The notes beneath the pieces are model-generated. The model saw nothing but the letters and a program-made list of their open reading frames with translations. It was not told the origin of the DNA and ran no database searches. This document shows positions 24,216 to 31,362 of a stretch of 49,554 nucleotides of DNA, one piece after another (position 1 is the stretch's first letter; each line of letters starts with the position of its first letter). The stretch is from Clostridia bacterium (GTDB taxonomy: Bacteria > Bacillota > Clostridia > Oscillospirales > Acutalibacteraceae). The DNA is taken from positions 69,058-118,611 of the forward strand of contig JAFUPA010000009.1 in assembly GCA_017481575.1 (NCBI GenBank), given 5' to 3'. Made by a program: the position numbers and the translations under genes.

Positions 24216-24380
24216 ATGCTTCAATGGCGCTGGGGTACTACAATCGGCATTCAAAAGGGAATGCTCGACAGTATTCACAAATTGCCATTTTCGCCGATTA
24301 TTCATATACGCTCCGATTATGCTGAACTTTCACGAACACCTTTTGAAGTGTGGTGCGATGTATACGATTATGGGAGGTGA
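24216..24380 (+). CDS. Possible small prophage protein (start uncertain)
   Basis: The frame from about 24,168 to 24,380 encodes a protein-like sequence (MLQWRWGTTIGIQKGMLDSI, then IHIRSDYAELSRTPFEVWCD). It ends at a TGA that forms part of the next gene's GGGAGGTGA ribosome-binding site, a compact arrangement typical of phage genes. The first ATG is 24,216, 10 bp after GGTGAT. An in-frame GTG at 24,201 is possible, and similarity may extend further upstream without a usual start codon. 54 residues if the ATG is right. Function unknown. Confidence 0.45.
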   Translation: MLQWRWGTTIGIQKGMLDSIHKLPFSPIIHIRSDYAELSRTPFEVWCDVYDYGR

Positions 24381-24385
24381 GAAAA

Positions 24386-24661
24386 GTGTATTCATCAGAA
24401 GAAATAAGCGCTTGTATGAGTAGCGGTTTTGCCGAAATAGGAAAAGCTTTCCGAATGATAGTAGAAAACATAACGGAAAACTTCTCTAAAGTTATAAAGA
24501 TTTACAATAACGAGCTTCAACTTGAAAGCGAAATTATTGCACTATACCCGAACAGCCGTGTAAAGCACCTTGCTTTACACGCTAAAAAAGCAAGGGTGCG
24601 AAAGAAAAACCGTGACAGAATTCTTAAAGAATATTACCGCTCGCTGGAGGTGAAGACATGA
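24386..24661 (+). CDS. Small prophage protein of unknown function
   Basis: 91 residues from a GTG at 24,386, 5 bp after GGGAGGTGA. It contains amphipathic helices (FAEIGKAFRMIVENITENFS) and a basic tail (ALHAKKARVRKKNRDRILKE), which could bind nucleic acid. Its stop overlaps the start of the following 29-residue membrane peptide by 4 bp. No family is recognised. A longer frame to the left would remove the ribosome-binding site. Confidence 0.65.
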   Translation: MYSSEEISACMSSGFAEIGKAFRMIVENITENFSKVIKIYNNELQLESEIIALYPNSRVKHLALHAKKARVRKKNRDRILKEYYRSLEVKT

Positions 24662-24747
24662 CACCGGGAGTGCAGATAACATTGATTATTTGCGTAACAC
24701 TTATCACGCTTATGGGAATGCTTGTATGGTTCGCCAAAAGCAAATGA
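24658..24747 (+). CDS. 29-residue single-pass membrane peptide
   Basis: The ATG lies 7 bp after GGAGG and overlaps the previous stop (ATGA). The product, MTPGVQITLIICVTLITLMG and then MLVWFAKSK, is one hydrophobic helix of about 20 residues with a basic C-terminus (N-out or N-in cannot be told). Translational coupling and the strong ribosome-binding site make it a likely real gene despite its size. The role is unknown; small membrane peptides in early phage operons can act on host membrane proteins. Confidence 0.6.
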   Translation: MTPGVQITLIICVTLITLMGMLVWFAKSK

Positions 24748-24760
24748 ACGCAAAAAAATA

Positions 24761-24871
24761 ACCGCTCGAAGCGGCAACTTCGAACGGTCGGGGTACAATT
24801 TTCAATTGTGTCAAATAGAAATTGTACTCTTATTTTACAGTAAAAAATTGAATTTGTCAAATAGGAGTTGA
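24761..24871 (+). promoter_or_regulatory. Tandem hairpins and a repeated TGTCAAATAG element before the PcfK-like gene
   Basis: Hairpin 1 is ACCGCTCGAAG/CTTCGAACGGT (24,761-24,788) with one mismatch. Hairpin 2 is GTACAATTT/AAATTGTAC (24,793-24,827), followed by TCTTATTTT, so it could terminate or attenuate. TGTCAAATAG occurs inside hairpin 2 and again at the ribosome-binding site of the next gene. There is no coding sequence in 24,748-24,875. Confidence 0.55.
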
Positions 24872-24875
24872 AATT

Positions 24876-25223
24876 ATGATTGAAAAAGCAATCGCTCGCA
24901 TAACGGAGCAACAGCAGGGACTGCCCGAAGAGGACAATGTTTTCTGTGTTGGCGAGCAATTAAAGGAAATCTGTCGAGAGGGTGAAGCTGTTGCTGAACT
25001 CATTTATCAGGACCTCGAAAACCCCGAAATGTCCCTCGCAAAAGCCGAGGCGCAGATTAACAAGAAGGCAGATGAGCTACACAAGAAAAACAAAGGCAGA
25101 AAAGTATGTGTAAATCCGCTTGTGGCAGATAAAATCCTCCGTGATTTCTACTGCTTACCGCCAAAGGGCGAAGCCCCTGCAGCATCGGGTTCAAAGCTTA
25201 TCAGCCTTGATGAATATATGTGA
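24876..25223 (+). CDS. PcfK-like protein, possible AcrIIA9-family Cas9 inhibitor
   Basis: The 115-residue protein lies 9 bp upstream of a PcfJ-domain gene, the position of PcfK in plasmid and phage pcfK-pcfJ pairs. The helical middle and the segment LHKKNKGRKVCVNPLVADKI leading to LRDFY resemble the PcfK core (basic helix, then a Cys/Val strand and a helix ending in a YF or FY pair). PcfK-like proteins include the AcrIIA9 group, which inhibits type II Cas9. I assign the fold with moderate confidence; inhibition is inference only. The N-terminus has acidic helices (EEDNVFCVGEQLKEICREGE). The ribosome-binding site AGGAG lies inside a repeated element that may regulate translation. Confidence 0.5.
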   Translation: MIEKAIARITEQQQGLPEEDNVFCVGEQLKEICREGEAVAELIYQDLENPEMSLAKAEAQINKKADELHKKNKGRKVCVNPLVADKILRDFYCLPPKGEAPAASGSKLISLDEYM

Positions 25224-25232
25224 GGTGCGGGT

Positions 25233-27080
25233 ATGGATGTAAACAAAGTTGCGAAGCTCTTACCCGAGCAACCTCGTCCCGGTATGGTCGATGATGTTTT
25301 AAGACAATGCAGATATTTAGAACTCGGTGGTGAGTTTCTAATTTTTCGTCGAGTGCCTATAACAATCGAGCCCGAACTTAAACGCACAATGTTAATGTCG
25401 GATTACGAAGACCATGAGAAAAAAACGGTCAAGCGTTGGGCGGCAGAATGCAGATGTACAGCCTGCAGTGAAGAGTTTATTGCAGGCTATGAAAACAAAA
25501 ACGGTCTTGTTGGTATCAAGATGTATCAGGGCGAGGACGGTCAGCTTTACCCCGATTATGTTCCGCTCGAATATGACGATTATGATTGCATCTGGCTCAA
25601 TTCCGGTGCTTCTGCAAATTGCCCGTATTGCGGAGCAAGAGCAGAGGTTAAAGCAAAAAGCAAACTCACTCGTGGCAGACTTTATCAGACGTTGGTTATC
25701 AGCATAGAAACGGCAGGGGAATATGCCGCCATTGTTACTTGGTTGGTGAGACGAGAACTTAACAGCTATGGTTACTGGAATACAACGTATGCAATTCCAC
25801 GGAACGCAGTTGTCATTGATGAAAAAGGCAGACTGCATTGCTTCAGGCACACAGAAATTCATTTTAATAATGATGTGCCGATTGCAGAATGGAAACCGCT
25901 GAAAGGTTACATAGACCCGACATTTAAAAAATATTACAACTACTCTGCTGTATGTCATACACAGATTTGCGGTTTTACGTGGGAGAACTCGGCAGATTTA
26001 ACCGGAACAACAGGCGAAAAGACAGGTTTGCAGACTTATGTTGAAAAGGGCGGTATTTACCCGACGGTTTATCTCAAGCTGTGGAAAAAGTATCCGCAAC
26101 TTGAAAATATAGTGAAATCGCAGTTTTTCGATATCTTCGAAAGTGAAATTAACTACACCTGCAATCAGCAAATCGAGTATTACGGACATGGACCTGAAAG
26201 CATAGAAATAAAGTGTCTTGACCTCAGCGAGGTTAAACCCCATAAAATGCTTCATTTCAAAAAGAATGAGTTTAAGCACGGTATGCTCACCGAATGGGAT
26301 TGGGAAACCGCATATATGTGGCTTGCTCACCATTGGTATATAGCCGATATGTCAGCAACAGAATATGACGAATACATATCTCTGCTTGGTAGTGAAGCTG
26401 TATATATGCTTGACGGTCAGACGATAGACGGTGAGGACTGGTTTTCTTTGTCCGAAGTCACAAAATACCTTTACAAGCAACAACGCAAACACAATCTGCC
26501 TGTGTGTGAAGGAGTACAGTATCTCATTGACTACAGAGAAGAGCTTTACCGACAGAATGCAAACAATCTTACGCATGAGCTTTTATGGCCGGGCAACCTG
26601 CTTGAAGCCCACGATGCAATAATGGAAACAGCCGCACAGCTTAATGACCCGAAATCATATAAGAATTTCAAGAGGATTGCTAAAAAGTATAAACCGCTTG
26701 AATGGAACGATGGTGAGCTGTGTATCAGAGTTGCAAGAAGTAATCAGGAGCTTGTCAACGAAGGCAAGACTTTAAGACATTGCGTAGGTCGCTACGGAAC
26801 ACAGCACCTTTCAGAGAGTGATGTTATTTTCTTTGTCCGCAAGTACCGCAGACCTGAAAGAAGCTATTACACACTTGACATCCGTATGAATGCAGGTGAA
26901 CCGAGAGAGATACAGCTTCATGGCTACGGTAACGAGCACCACGGTAAAAACAAGGAATACAGTCACACGATACCGCAAAAGGTGCGTGATTTCTGCGACC
27001 GCTGGAAGAAAGAGGTTTTATTGCCTTATTACTACAAAGAGCTTGCAAAGCAAAAGAAAAAGGAGAGTAAATCAGCATGA
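25233..27080 (+). CDS. PcfJ-domain protein
   Basis: The 615-residue protein ends in a PcfJ domain (about 485-605). The signature is LCIRVARSNQELVNEGKTLR followed by HCVGRY, then FFVRKYRRPERSYYTLDI. The N-terminal half carries two zinc-binding motifs, CRCTAC (about residue 70) and CPYC (about residue 131). PcfJ proteins are common on conjugative plasmids and phages next to PcfK; their biochemical role is not established, although the zinc motifs suggest nucleic-acid binding. It follows the PcfK-like gene by 9 bp with GAGGTG and overlaps the DUF3102 gene by 4 bp. Confidence 0.8.
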   Translation: MDVNKVAKLLPEQPRPGMVDDVLRQCRYLELGGEFLIFRRVPITIEPELKRTMLMSDYEDHEKKTVKRWAAECRCTACSEEFIAGYENKNGLVGIKMYQGEDGQLYPDYVPLEYDDYDCIWLNSGASANCPYCGARAEVKAKSKLTRGRLYQTLVISIETAGEYAAIVTWLVRRELNSYGYWNTTYAIPRNAVVIDEKGRLHCFRHTEIHFNNDVPIAEWKPLKGYIDPTFKKYYNYSAVCHTQICGFTWENSADLTGTTGEKTGLQTYVEKGGIYPTVYLKLWKKYPQLENIVKSQFFDIFESEINYTCNQQIEYYGHGPESIEIKCLDLSEVKPHKMLHFKKNEFKHGMLTEWDWETAYMWLAHHWYIADMSATEYDEYISLLGSEAVYMLDGQTIDGEDWFSLSEVTKYLYKQQRKHNLPVCEGVQYLIDYREELYRQNANNLTHELLWPGNLLEAHDAIMETAAQLNDPKSYKNFKRIAKKYKPLEWNDGELCIRVARSNQELVNEGKTLRHCVGRYGTQHLSESDVIFFVRKYRRPERSYYTLDIRMNAGEPREIQLHGYGNEHHGKNKEYSHTIPQKVRDFCDRWKKEVLLPYYYKELAKQKKKESKSA

Positions 27081-28075
27081 GTGAAAATGTAATGATACCG
27101 GAGCGTAACATTGAAACCGTTACCAATGAGATATTGATGCTCAAACATAAGGTGCAGGAAAAGGTAGCTGTATATATTATCGAAATCGGCAGAAGGCTTG
27201 TTGAAGCTAAAGCGATAATTCCGCACGGCGAGTGGGGCGACTGGCTTAAAAACAGAGTTGAGTTTTCTCAAAAGTCAGCAAACGATTATATGAATTTCTA
27301 CAGAGAATACGGTGACGAGCAGTTGTCACTTCTTGCGGACAGCTCAAATTCGCAGGCGCTTTCCAATTTGTCCTATACAAAGGCACTTGCGCTTATTGCA
27401 ATCCCCCGTGAAGAGCGTGAGGAATTCATTGAGGAAAACGACGTTGAAAATATCTCCACACGTGAGCTTGACAAGCTCATCAAGGAACGCAATGAGGCTC
27501 TGAAAAGGGCAGAAGAGGCGGAAAAACTTCAAGAGGTTGTTGAAAACGAGAAGGCCCGGGCGGAGCGCTACGAGCGTGAAGCTGCCCGAAGTGCCGAGAA
27601 CACAAAGGAGCTGACCGAGCGTGTCAATGACCTTAATCTGAAGCTCGAAAAAGCCAAAGAAGCCGAGAAAAAGGCGAAGGCGAAGGTCAAGAACATGAAA
27701 GAAAATCCGACAGTTCCGCAGGAGGTACTCGATAAGCTCAAGGCAGAGGCAGAAGCTGAAGCGGCACAGAAGAGTGCAAAGGAGCTTGAAGAAAAGAACG
27801 CACAGGCGGCAGAAGAGCTTAAGGCGGCACAACTCGCCAAAGAGGATGCCGAGCGTGAGAAGCAAAAAGCAATCGAGCGTGCAGAGAAGCTTGAAAAACA
27901 GCTTAAACTGCAAAATCCCGATGTTATGGAGTTTAAAAGGCTTTTTGAACAGGTGCAAGGCGATATTGTCAATATGGAGAATGCCCTCAACAAATTAAAG
28001 GCATCAGACCCCGAGCTTTCGGACAAGTTTTCGGCGGCTGTTCAGGCATTATTCAAACAACACATCAAGGAGTAA
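27077..28075 (+). CDS. DUF3102-domain protein with long coiled coil
   Basis: The 332-residue protein has an N-terminal DUF3102 domain (about 1-110: RNIETVTNEILMLKHKVQEK, AYIIEIGRRLVEAKAIIPHGEW-like, FSQKSANDYMNFYREY) and then about 190 residues of highly charged coiled coil (EKARAERYEREAARSAENTK; AQAAEELKAAQLAKEDAERE). A short C-terminal helical domain follows. DUF3102 proteins are frequent in Firmicute phages and plasmids, but their function is unknown. It overlaps the PcfJ gene (ATGA), suggesting that the products work in one pathway. Four copies of the CGAGCGTG octamer lie within this gene. Confidence 0.8.
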   Translation: MSENVMIPERNIETVTNEILMLKHKVQEKVAVYIIEIGRRLVEAKAIIPHGEWGDWLKNRVEFSQKSANDYMNFYREYGDEQLSLLADSSNSQALSNLSYTKALALIAIPREEREEFIEENDVENISTRELDKLIKERNEALKRAEEAEKLQEVVENEKARAERYEREAARSAENTKELTERVNDLNLKLEKAKEAEKKAKAKVKNMKENPTVPQEVLDKLKAEAEAEAAQKSAKELEEKNAQAAEELKAAQLAKEDAEREKQKAIERAEKLEKQLKLQNPDVMEFKRLFEQVQGDIVNMENALNKLKASDPELSDKFSAAVQALFKQHIKE

Positions 28076-28078
28076 GCT

Positions 28079-28291
28079 ATGGAAATAATTTTTTGTTACA
28101 TACCGCTTGCGGCAGTTTTAGCAACGATGTTTGTAGGTGTGTTTATGTCTTTTCTGTCCCTAGTGCACGACCACCAACAGCAGAAAAAAGATATTGCAAA
28201 TCTCGAAGAGGACAACCTCACTCTTGCACGTCGCAATCAAGCTCTGCGTGAGCTTCTTCAAAAGCAAACTGAACAGCTTTTGCAAAAATGA
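28079..28291 (+). CDS. Small membrane protein with C-terminal coiled coil
   Basis: 70 residues with one N-terminal membrane segment (IIFCYIPLAAVLATMFVGVF, residues 3-22) and a charged coiled coil (KKDIANLEEDNLTLARRNQA). It resembles Rz-type or septum-like small phage membrane proteins only in layout. It starts 3 bp after the DUF3102 stop with AAGGAG. It is the last gene before the structured RNA region. Function unknown. Confidence 0.7.
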   Translation: MEIIFCYIPLAAVLATMFVGVFMSFLSLVHDHQQQKKDIANLEEDNLTLARRNQALRELLQKQTEQLLQK

Positions 28292-28324
28292 CTGACTTTC
28301 CGCCCCGACCTCAAGCACCGGTTA

Positions 28325-28602
28325 GGGCACCGACAATCGAACCTTGTACGCCTAAAATTTAAATCTTTCGGCGTATCAAGCCGTTTTATCGTCTTGAAAT
28401 ACACCCCGTATGTCGGCGACTCAAAACACCTTGCTACACCAAAATCTTTAGAATTTTAGGTGCGAAGCAGTTTTGTAAGACAGAAATTTTTGTTCTGACA
28501 AGGAAAAGGCTTGCAGGAATATGCCATATTGCAAAAGACTTTTCTGCAGTCAGGGCAGAAATTTGCCTTCCAAAACCGTGCAGTGTTCAATTGTCGGTGC
28601 CC
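28325..28602 (+). ncRNA. Candidate structured non-coding RNA with a long-range closing helix
   Basis: Region 28,292-28,795 (504 bp) holds no convincing gene. Positions 28,325-28,342 pair with 28,585-28,602 at 17 of 18 positions. Directly inside are helix 28,343-28,352 with 28,370-28,380 (one bulge) and a long hairpin at 28,422-28,475 built from four stacked segments. A hairpin at 28,481-28,497 and a hairpin at 28,511-28,534 (TTGC..AATAT/ATATT..GCAA) follow, with AAGGC (28,506-28,510) pairing GCCTT (28,565-28,569). Helices are nested and adjacent, as in a multi-branched functional RNA. The strand is assumed from the flanking genes. I cannot match it to a named family. Confidence 0.65.
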
Positions 28603-28795
28603 GGATTATATGTAAATTTAATACCTATTAACATTTTAAAAGTTCATTTTTAGACAACTACAATTTAATATTTTCAGACTGAAATAATGCAAAGAAAGGA
28701 AGTGGAAAACCTCTCTTATTCCAAAACAAAAACCGGTGTTTGCGAACGGGGCGGAGGGCATTTAAGTAATAAGTAATAGTGAAGAGGGAAGAGGT

Positions 28796-29107
28796 ATGAG
28801 AACACTCAAACAGAAACCCGAAGAAATCAGATTTATGTTTAAAGATGCTGACGAATACGGTTACTTTACCGACCTGCGGCATCCGAAGATGCGTGAAGAG
28901 TTTGAAAACTTCAAGAGATTAAATAAAACCCCGAGACACTTCGCTTTGTCCGACCCCGAACGTCACGAGTTCGACTGCCTTATGGCACACAAATACAAAG
29001 CGGAATGGTACTTTTTCCAGGACGAAACAAAAGGAGGTCACTATGAAAGAAACCATTTTATTCCCTCGGCCTACAGATTGGAAATTTGCAAGGCTGATTC
29101 AGCGTGA
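28796..29107 (+). CDS. Small prophage protein of unknown function
   Basis: 103 residues, start ATG after GAAGAGGGAAGAGG. The sequence is rich in aromatic and basic residues (DADEYGYFTDLRHPKMREEF; HKYKAEWYFFQDETKGGHYE). It is a soluble protein with no recognisable family. Its last 65 bp overlap the next gene, an unusually large overlap even for a phage, so the true 3' end or the reality of the gene could be questioned. Confidence 0.55.
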   Translation: MRTLKQKPEEIRFMFKDADEYGYFTDLRHPKMREEFENFKRLNKTPRHFALSDPERHEFDCLMAHKYKAEWYFFQDETKGGHYERNHFIPSAYRLEICKADSA

Positions 29108-29321
29108 CGATGCGTTTGTCGTGCAGTCGCATTACAACAAAGCCACCAAACGTTTTGAAGCCGAGCGTGTTATTGATATAAAAACAACCCCTTGCCCACA
29201 GCTGCAGGCGGTTATCCTTTACTGCGAGACATTCTGTGAAGCAATCTGTAAGAAGCTACGAAAAAGGGAGGATTACCTCAAGTGGGTAGAGGAGAACAAG
29301 GTGGGTGAGGAAGATGGCTAA
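29043..29321 (+). CDS. Small prophage protein of unknown function
   Basis: 92 residues beginning MKETILFPRPTDWKFARLIQ. It has a strong AGGAGGT site 4 bp before the ATG. The middle part (YNKATKRFEAERVIDIKTTP) looks like a small alpha/beta domain, and a helix with two cysteines follows (LYCETFCEAICKKLRKRE). No family recognised. It overlaps the next gene by 8 bp. Confidence 0.65.
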   Translation: MKETILFPRPTDWKFARLIQRDDAFVVQSHYNKATKRFEAERVIDIKTTPCPQLQAVILYCETFCEAICKKLRKREDYLKWVEENKVGEEDG

Positions 29322-29514
29322 TATCAAGCCTTGCCCGGAATGCGGCGAAACACCGATAGTCGGTTATGCCTGCGGTGATTATTTTATTATGCCACTTTCA
29401 AAACCCCTATTTATGTGTGTTTGCTCTTCCTTTAATGAAATGCACGCATCCGAAGAACGGGAAATTGAAGAATGGAATAAATATGTTGAAAGGTGGAGAG
29501 CTAAAAATGTTTAG
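29314..29514 (+). CDS. Lar-like zinc-ribbon protein
   Basis: 66 residues: IKPCPECG (residues 4-11), a second cysteine pair CVC (about 38-40) and the C-terminal EEREIEEWNKYVERW. The pattern of CPxCG, a later CxC, and an (I/A)xxWN tail is that of Lar-like restriction-alleviation or phage zinc-ribbon proteins. Lar protects phage DNA from type I restriction by stimulating the host methylase; whether this one does so is unknown. The start is taken as ATG 29,314 because the GTG at 29,305 sits within the GGTGAGG ribosome-binding site. Confidence 0.6.
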   Translation: MANIKPCPECGETPIVGYACGDYFIMPLSKPLFMCVCSSFNEMHASEEREIEEWNKYVERWRAKNV

Positions 29515-29632
29515 CTACACAAGTTTTTACCTTAACAATCAGTTCAAAGAATACCCGACAGGCTCGGCACGGTATACGCCGAAGCGTTCACAAAGAATTA
29601 AAGATAAAATGAGGAGGAAAAGAAGAAAATGA
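29507..29632 (+). CDS. 41-residue basic peptide
   Basis: The ATG at 29,507 follows AGGTGGAG and overlaps the previous stop; its own stop overlaps the next ATG, so it is coupled at both ends. The product ends in a very basic tail (RSQRIKDKMRRKRRK) and begins MFSYTSFYLNNQFKEYP. Basic peptides of this kind can bind nucleic acid, but no function can be assigned. Confidence 0.5.
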   Translation: MFSYTSFYLNNQFKEYPTGSARYTPKRSQRIKDKMRRKRRK

Positions 29633-30036
29633 GCCTTAAACAAACCGCAATACAGTATTTCAGTAACCATATAAAAATCCTTAATTCTATGGCGGTGTCG
29701 CCAGACGATAAAGAATACTACGAAAAGTTGAGCAGAATTTATGAGACTGCCCTCGATGCTCTTATAACCGTGCAAAAGCAAGAGGAGGAGATTAAGAGAT
29801 TTGAAGCAGAAATTGATGAACTTCTCAAGAAAAATAAAATACTTTCCAACAATGCCGATACGGCATTTCAGGACGGCTTGAACGAAAATCAAGCCTTGTT
29901 TGAAAAGGAAATTCTTATTGAGTTTAACAAAAAACTCGAAGAAAAGACGGGGTTTCGTTTTAATGACACACAGGAAATCGTTATCCCCGAGCGTGTTATT
30001 CGAGAAATATTCAAAGAAATGGAGATTGAATTATGA
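29629..30036 (+). CDS. Coiled-coil prophage protein of unknown function
   Basis: 135 residues, mostly helical, with a predicted coiled coil at about 45-75 (ITVQKQEEEIKRFEAEIDEL) and a C-terminal domain with KTGFRFNDTQEIVIPERVIR. The start has GGAGG. No signal peptide. Its end overlaps the next gene by 4 bp. It is not in a family I recognise. Confidence 0.65.
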   Translation: MSLKQTAIQYFSNHIKILNSMAVSPDDKEYYEKLSRIYETALDALITVQKQEEEIKRFEAEIDELLKKNKILSNNADTAFQDGLNENQALFEKEILIEFNKKLEEKTGFRFNDTQEIVIPERVIREIFKEMEIEL

Positions 30037-30218
30037 AAGTCTATGAGTTAATGCAACAACTTTCAGAAATGCCGAGTGGTTCAGATGTTCTTGTCGGTGG
30101 ATGTATAAATCTTAAAGATTTAGCACAGTGCGACGAAATCGATACAGGTCTATTTGACACTGTTAAACCTGCAGAAGATTGTTACTGTGAAAACAATATT
30201 TGCAAAATTGTATATTAG
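30033..30218 (+). CDS. Small prophage protein of unknown function
   Basis: 61 residues starting MKVYELMQQLSEMPSGSDVL, which resembles the many short phage proteins with an MKVxEL..L..(M/L)P...V opening, and ends with a cysteine-containing CYCENNICKIVY. It overlaps the previous gene (ATGA). No function known. Confidence 0.6.
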   Translation: MKVYELMQQLSEMPSGSDVLVGGCINLKDLAQCDEIDTGLFDTVKPAEDCYCENNICKIVY

Positions 30219-30229
30219 GAGGCTTAACA

Positions 30230-30436
30230 ATGGAATACGACAACAAATACGAAGTGGCACTCTTTGTAATGTGCCGTCAGAGGCTTGTTCATCTCGGTGC
30301 GGTGATAGGTAAATCACCGCAGGAAGTTGACGTAGCCGCATACAGGGCAATGCAGGATGTCCTCAACGATGAAGATGTTATCAGTTCTGCAGTTGAGTAC
30401 GAAAACGCAAAACGCATTGCGGAGGTTTATGGATGA
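30230..30436 (+). CDS. Small prophage protein of unknown function
   Basis: 68 residues from ATG 30,230 with TAGGAGGC upstream; an in-frame ATG ten codons before lacks a ribosome-binding site. The protein is helical (ALFVMCRQRLVHLGAVIGKS; EYENAKRIAEVYG). It overlaps the next gene by 4 bp. No family recognised. Confidence 0.6.
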   Translation: MEYDNKYEVALFVMCRQRLVHLGAVIGKSPQEVDVAAYRAMQDVLNDEDVISSAVEYENAKRIAEVYG

Positions 30437-30633
30437 GCACAGTTTTTGAACAAGCAATAAAGGATGAGGAAACTCTTGCAAAGTTTCTGCACGAAAAAAC
30501 AGGCGGTCTTTTTCTCCCGTCCTGCCACGCAAAATATTGCAAAAAGTTCCACAATTGCACAGCACATAACCCGGTTGAAGCCGATTGTATAAAAGCGAAT
30601 GTAAATTATCTTAAAAGCGAGGAATGCATATGA
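30433..30633 (+). CDS. Small cysteine-rich prophage protein
   Basis: 66 residues with a possible zinc site: C-x4-C-x5-C in SCHAKYCKKFHNC (about 31-43), and further cysteines near the end (DCIKAN, EECI). It is coupled to both neighbours. The Cys/His spacing suggests a small zinc-binding protein; the role is unknown. Confidence 0.6.
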   Translation: MSTVFEQAIKDEETLAKFLHEKTGGLFLPSCHAKYCKKFHNCTAHNPVEADCIKANVNYLKSEECI

Positions 30634-31043
30634 CCCGAGAAGTACCGTGTCCGTCTTGCGGACAGCTTGTTATCTGCACCGTGCCTGACGATAACAATTA
30701 CACGGAAAAAGAATACCAGCAGCACGCACTTTCAATCTGCACCTGCCCTATGGGCCGCAAGGTCAGAGCGACAGAGGCACAGATTGCCGAAGCACAGGAT
30801 AACATCAATATGCTTTGCGGTGAGGGTGCCGAGGGAAACTCAATGACACCGATTGAAAGCGAAGATGTACATACTATCTTAAAAATGGCCGTCAAGCTTG
30901 TTTCAAAAGGTACAATATTTGACCTAACCGTCAGAGTGTCGGGCGGCGGTACTGTTAAAATCAGCGCCGGCACAAAAGGTCAGATTAAGGTTAAAAGAAC
31001 TGTCGGTTTCTCCGAACAGCTCGAAGCAAATCAAAAATTATAA
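30630..31043 (+). CDS. Zinc-finger prophage protein of unknown function
   Basis: 137 residues from ATG 30,630 with GAGG upstream. The N-terminus has CPSCGQLVIC (about 7-16) and a later CTCP (about 37-40), a likely zinc ribbon. The rest is an alpha/beta domain with a lysine-rich C-terminal strand region (ISAGTKGQIKVKRTVGFSEQ). It ends the run of overlapping small genes. No family assigned. Confidence 0.6.
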   Translation: MTREVPCPSCGQLVICTVPDDNNYTEKEYQQHALSICTCPMGRKVRATEAQIAEAQDNINMLCGEGAEGNSMTPIESEDVHTILKMAVKLVSKGTIFDLTVRVSGGGTVKISAGTKGQIKVKRTVGFSEQLEANQKL

Positions 31044-31072
31044 CTCAAATTCGCAGGCGATTTCAAATTTTA

Positions 31073-31296
31073 AGAGGGGCAAGTTCAAGGCTTGTCCCTC
31101 AAGCCATAAGGAACAGCCTTCCCCTGCGAGGGGAAGGGGGACCGCTTGCGGTGGATGAGGTGTAGATTGCAATGCAACTGGTAAACACATCTGATACAGA
31201 AGTATTCCACCTCATTCGCCTCGTTCCTCGGCACCTTCTCCTCAAGGAGAAGGCAAATAAGGTGTCAGATTTTAAACGGACTTTCAAGTCCGTTAA
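31073..31296. repeat. Non-coding region with a MITE-like imperfect palindrome and two further hairpins
   Basis: This is the gene-free stretch 31,044-31,362. A hairpin GAGGGGCAAG/CTTGTCCCTC lies at 31,073-31,100. An imperfect 139-bp palindrome at 31,116-31,254 begins CCTTCCCCTGCGAGGGGAAGG and ends CTTCTCCTCAAGGAGAAGG, with GGATGAGGTG (31,153-31,162) opposed to CACCTCATTC (31,208-31,217). A hairpin AACGGACTT/AAGTCCGTT lies at 31,277-31,296. The 139-bp unit has the look of the short mobile or dispersed repeats common in gut Clostridia. Confidence 0.6.
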
Positions 31297-31362
31297 GAGG
31301 AAGTATGGGATATTAAGTTATTGACCAACTTCCTATAGAAGATAAAAGAAAGGATAAGCTGT

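Noticed and set aside
27344-28026. Long minus-strand frames opposite the DUF3102 gene
   Set aside because: They mirror the Glu/Lys/Ala-rich coiled coil in the other strand and lack starts with ribosome-binding sites.
28688-28777. 29-codon frame (MQRKEVENLSYSK...) after the structured RNA
   Set aside because: No ribosome-binding site and no coupling to a neighbour.
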